From assembly GCA_017302075.1 (NCBI GenBank), contig JAFLEB010000008.1, forward strand, positions 1 through 40,145: 40,145 bases of DNA. Direction: 5' to 3'. The stretch is from Lysobacterales bacterium (GTDB lineage Bacteria; Pseudomonadota; Gammaproteobacteria; Xanthomonadales; Xanthomonadaceae). Below, in pieces: positions 37,405 through 40,145 of the stretch. Made by a program: the position numbers and the translations under genes. The notes beneath the pieces are model-generated. The model saw only the letters and a program-made list of their open reading frames with translations. It ran no database searches and was not told the origin of the DNA. Within the stretch, counting starts at the first letter, position 1, and each line of letters starts with the position of its first letter.

Positions 37405-37950
37405 TCACTTCCCCGGCGCGAACACCACCCGCGTGCTGATCGCGATGGCATCCGGGATCAGTGCGGTGTCGGCCCAGTCGCCGCCGCCCACGCCGAACGC
37501 CAGCCTCGACACCGTGGCCTTGCCGGCGAGCACCGGGCGCGCGCCCGGCGTCCAGGTGAATTCGAGGGTGACCGGCTTGCTCGTGCCGCGCAGCGACAGG
37601 CTGCCGTCTGCGGCATAGCGGTTGCCGCCGAGCGCGCGGAAGCGGGTGGCGGTGAAGCGCGCCTGCGGGAACTTGGCCACGTCGAAGAACGACGCGCCGA
37701 GCAGCTCGCCGTCGTAGTCGGCATTGCCGGTGGTGGCGCCGGCGAGCGGGATGGCCACGTCGAGGCGGGCGGCGTCGAGCCGTGCCGGGTCGAATGCCAG
37801 GCGCGTGGTGAAGGCCGGGAAGCGGCCGGTGAACACCTCGCCCTGGTACTTGCCGGCGAAGGCCAGCGTCGAGCCGGGTTGCTGCACGTAGTCGGCGGCC
37901 AGCACGGGCGCGCAGGCCAAGGCGAGCAGGAGCATGAGGGTCTTACGCAT
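37405..37950 (-). CDS. YceI-family periplasmic lipid-binding protein
   Basis: The 181-aa protein has a signal peptide (MRKTLMLLLALACAPVLA, cleaved before ADYV). The YceI beta-barrel follows: YVQQPGSTLAFAGKYQGEVFTGRF in two parts near residues 21-44, DYDGELLGASFFDVAKFPQA, FRALGGNRYAADGSLSLRGT, and LAFGVGGGDWADTALIPDAI. The family binds isoprenoid chains in the periplasm. Its start overlaps the cytochrome b561 stop by 8 bp, a common pairing in which the two may act on quinone or polyisoprenoid redox chemistry. Confidence 0.93.
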   Translation of the reverse strand: MRKTLMLLLALACAPVLAADYVQQPGSTLAFAGKYQGEVFTGRFPAFTTRLAFDPARLDAARLDVAIPLAGATTGNADYDGELLGASFFDVAKFPQARFTATRFRALGGNRYAADGSLSLRGTSKPVTLEFTWTPGARPVLAGKATVSRLAFGVGGGDWADTALIPDAIAISTRVVFAPGK

Positions 37951-38524
37951 TGGGGGTCTCCTTGTCGGCCACGCGCAGCCAGCCGCGCGGCAGCATGCGG
38001 GCGAGGGTGTCGTCGCGCAGGAACAGGTGGTGGTGGATGGCGGCCGCGGCATGCGCCACCGCGACCAGCACCAAGGTCCAGAACAACCATTCGTGGACCT
38101 GCTCGGCGAGGGCGTGCAGGCCTTGGTCCTTGCCTGCGATCGCCGGCAGGTTGAACAGGCCGAACCATTGCAGCGGGAAGCCGGCGCTGGAGTTCACCAC
38201 CCAGCCGCTGAGCGGGATCGCCAGCAACAGGGCGTACAGCGCCACGTGCGCGACGGTCGCAACGCGCGCCTGCCACGCGGGCGTGCCGGCAACGTGCCCG
38301 GGTGCGCCGGCCACCGCGCGCCATGCCAGCCGCAACACCGCCAGCGCGAGGATGCTGATCCCGACCGACTTGTGCAGCGCGTAGGTGGCGATCTTGTCCG
38401 GGCCGTTGGGCATGCCGCCCATGCGCAGCCCGATCCATGCCATCAGCAGGATCAGGGCCACGACCAGCCAGTGCAGGCCGATGCTCACGCTGCCCCAACG
38501 GGTGGCGGAATTCTTCAGCGGCAT
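37943..38524 (-). CDS. Cytochrome b561
   Basis: The 193-aa integral membrane protein has four helices and paired histidines for two hemes b (IGLHWLVVALI, YALHKSVGIS, VAHVALYALLL and HEWLFWTLVLVAVAHAAAAI, the last followed by HHHLF). It is a bacterial cytochrome b561 that moves electrons between membrane quinone and a periplasmic or cytosolic partner. The start MPLKNSATRWGSVSIGLHW is typical; a longer upstream reading is not. It is translated just before yceI with an 8-bp overlap. Confidence 0.93.
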   Translation of the reverse strand: MPLKNSATRWGSVSIGLHWLVVALILLMAWIGLRMGGMPNGPDKIATYALHKSVGISILALAVLRLAWRAVAGAPGHVAGTPAWQARVATVAHVALYALLLAIPLSGWVVNSSAGFPLQWFGLFNLPAIAGKDQGLHALAEQVHEWLFWTLVLVAVAHAAAAIHHHLFLRDDTLARMLPRGWLRVADKETPNA

Positions 38525-38630
38525 CGTGCGTGTCCCGGTTGGCGTCGCCCCGGATTCTAGGCGGCGCCCCGGGTGGCCGGGTGCTTGCGTGCGCAACGCT
38601 GCGTTGTCAGCATGCCCGCGGGGAGGGGAC

Positions 38631-40145
38631 ATGCGGCATTGGCGATGGATCGCGATGGGGCTGTGGCTGGCCTGCGCCTGCGCGTTCGCCGGCGTGCCCG
38701 AACGGCCGCGTTTCCGCGTCGCCGGTCCGGCGCAAGGCCTGCCCTCGACCGAGATCAAGGCGCTGGCGCGCGATCGCGCCGGCTACCTGTGGATCGCCAC
38801 GGCCGATGGCCTGGCCCGCCACGATGGCGTGGGCATGCGGGTCTGGCGGCATGTCCCCGGCGATGCCGGCAGCCTGCCCGGCAACAACATCCAGGCCCTC
38901 GCGGTGGACGCGCGCGACCGCATCTGGGTCGCGGTGGAAGGAGCTGGCATCGCCATCCTCGACCCGCAACGGCGGCGTTTCACCCGGTTGCGCAAGGCCG
39001 ATGGCCTGGGCAGCGACGAGGTGTGGTCGCTGGCGGTGCAGGGCGAGGCGGTCTGGGTCGGCACGTACGATGCCGGCATCACCCGCATCGGCGGCGACGG
39101 GCGCATGCGACGCCAGGCGCAGCCTGAAGGCTTGCCCTCGGACACGGTGCTGGCGCTGGCGGTGGATGCCGCGGGCACGGCGTGGGCGGGGACCGATGCC
39201 GGCCTCGCGCGCTGGACCGGCGCGCGCTGGGTGGTCGAATTGCTGCCCGGGGCCGATGCAGCGCCGATGGTGTATGCGCTGGTGCCGCAAGCGGATGGCT
39301 TGTGGACGGGCACCTCGCTCGGGGTCTGGCAGCAGCGGGCGGGACGCTGGGTCCAGCCGGCATGGTCCGCGATGTTCCAGCGCCCGAATGCGTTGACCGC
39401 GATCGCCACCGACGCCGCCGGCGACCACTGGATCGGCAGCCAGCGCGGGCTGTGGCGGCAACACGGCGAGACGGTCCCGGTGCCGGTGAAACCGGGCGGC
39501 CCGGACATCCCGCGCCCGGTGATGACCCTCGTTGCGCAACCCGACGGTGCCCTGTGGGCACCCCTGGCAGGCCTCGGCCTCGGCTACCTGCGTTCCGACT
39601 GGCGCCACCTGGCGCGCTACGCAGGCGAGGGCGATGGCCTGCGCGGCGCCATGTACCGGGCCATCGCACCGGCGCGGAATGGCGGATTCTGGCTGGCCGG
39701 CTACAACGGCGTGGTCGAGCGCCTGCATGCGGATGGACGCATCGAAGAGCTGGAAGCCGACAGCCTGGCACGCCTGTCGACCACCAAGCCGGCTGCATTG
39801 CTTGAGGATGCGACAGGCCGGCTGTGGCTCGGGCATCGCAACGGGCTGCTGCGCATCACCCCGGAGGGCGCCATCGACGAATGGCGTGCCGGCGATGCGG
39901 TCGATCCCGCGCCGGCCGGGCAGGTCGACCAACTGGCGATGGCCGCGGACGGCAGCCTGTGGCTGTCGGCGCCTGGTGGCGGCGTCCAGCAGCGCGACCC
40001 GGCGAGCGGCCGGGTGTTGCGCGACATCGCCGCGGGCGAGGCCGGCGGCCTCGGGACCGCGGATATCGAAGCGCTGGTGATCGCGGCCGACGGCGTGCCG
40101 TGGGTGGCGGGGGAGGCGGGCGTCGCGGTGATGCGGCCCGGCGCG
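38631..40145 (+). CDS. Beta-propeller sensor protein, 3' end cut by window edge
   Basis: 505 codons are visible, open to the edge. It has a signal peptide or N-terminal anchor (MRHWRWIAMGLWLACACAFA), then at least seven blades of the two-component-regulator propeller type. Examples are LARDRAGYLWIATADGLARHDG, LAVDARDRIWVAVEGAGIAI, SLAVQGEAVWVGTYDAGI and LLEDATGRLWLGHRNGLLRI. Such periplasmic propellers are usually followed by a Y_Y_Y domain, a membrane helix and a histidine kinase or GGDEF output; that part is outside the window. GGGAGGGG precedes the ATG. It is divergent from cytochrome b561. Confidence 0.88.
   Translation, partial: MRHWRWIAMGLWLACACAFAGVPERPRFRVAGPAQGLPSTEIKALARDRAGYLWIATADGLARHDGVGMRVWRHVPGDAGSLPGNNIQALAVDARDRIWVAVEGAGIAILDPQRRRFTRLRKADGLGSDEVWSLAVQGEAVWVGTYDAGITRIGGDGRMRRQAQPEGLPSDTVLALAVDAAGTAWAGTDAGLARWTGARWVVELLPGADAAPMVYALVPQADGLWTGTSLGVWQQRAGRWVQPAWSAMFQRPNALTAIATDAAGDHWIGSQRGLWRQHGETVPVPVKPGGPDIPRPVMTLVAQPDGALWAPLAGLGLGYLRSDWRHLARYAGEGDGLRGAMYRAIAPARNGGFWLAGYNGVVERLHADGRIEELEADSLARLSTTKPAALLEDATGRLWLGHRNGLLRITPEGAIDEWRAGDAVDPAPAGQVDQLAMAADGSLWLSAPGGGVQQRDPASGRVLRDIAAGEAGGLGTADIEALVIAADGVPWVAGEAGVAVMRPGA

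Overview
The window is about 70% GC, densely packed, and looks like a chromosomal segment of a Xanthomonadaceae gammaproteobacterium (Lysobacter/Luteimonas/Xanthomonas type). The inference rests on the Oar-like TonB-dependent receptor, the metX-metB-hom methionine operon behind a SAM-I riboswitch, the FadE-type acyl-CoA dehydrogenase beside a TetR regulator, the GTP-type PEP carboxykinase and the codon usage. I recognise no tRNA, rRNA, CRISPR array or insertion sequence.

Layout. 1-4365 (minus): a three-gene unit encoding a SLOG-SLATT-like membrane protein, a TIR-transmembrane-TPR protein and a small unknown protein cut by the window edge. This is the best candidate for an undescribed conflict or immune-type system: the TIR would make or consume a nucleotide, the SLOG domain would sense it, and the membrane helices would act as effector. 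4424-5248: a DUF1304 membrane protein facing a hotdog-fold protein. 5245-8471: fadE with a divergent TetR regulator and a candidate operator. 8545-10299: pckG. 10465-13518: an Oar-like TonB-dependent receptor with a strong terminator. 13648-16811: two TPR-sulfotransferases in tandem. 16844-18839: an ECF sigma factor, a probable anti-sigma factor and a DUF4097 protein with VSGD repeats.

18905-23808: an exported beta-rich protein, Hsp33 (hslO), MtgA, a CBS-pair protein and release factor 3 (prfC), the last possibly on a leaderless mRNA. 23864-27698: a Ser/Thr kinase-TPR protein followed by a NarL-type histidine kinase and response regulator, apparently one signalling operon. 27821-29682 (minus): a membrane acyltransferase and an exported M23 peptidase. 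29683-30031 is the only stretch over 300 bp without a gene. It holds a near-perfect 24-bp palindrome, a SAM-I riboswitch and a hairpin that covers the metX ribosome binding site.

30032-33512: metX, metB and hom, coupled by 4-bp overlaps, forming the trans-sulfuration branch of methionine synthesis under SAM feedback. 33446-40145: a MASE1-like/GGDEF/EAL protein overlapping hom tail to tail, L-serine dehydratase, a glutaredoxin-like protein, YceI overlapping cytochrome b561, and the N-terminal part of a beta-propeller sensor that runs off the window.

Functions come from motif reading only; no database search was possible. Starts were chosen from Shine-Dalgarno spacing, overlaps and family N-termini.
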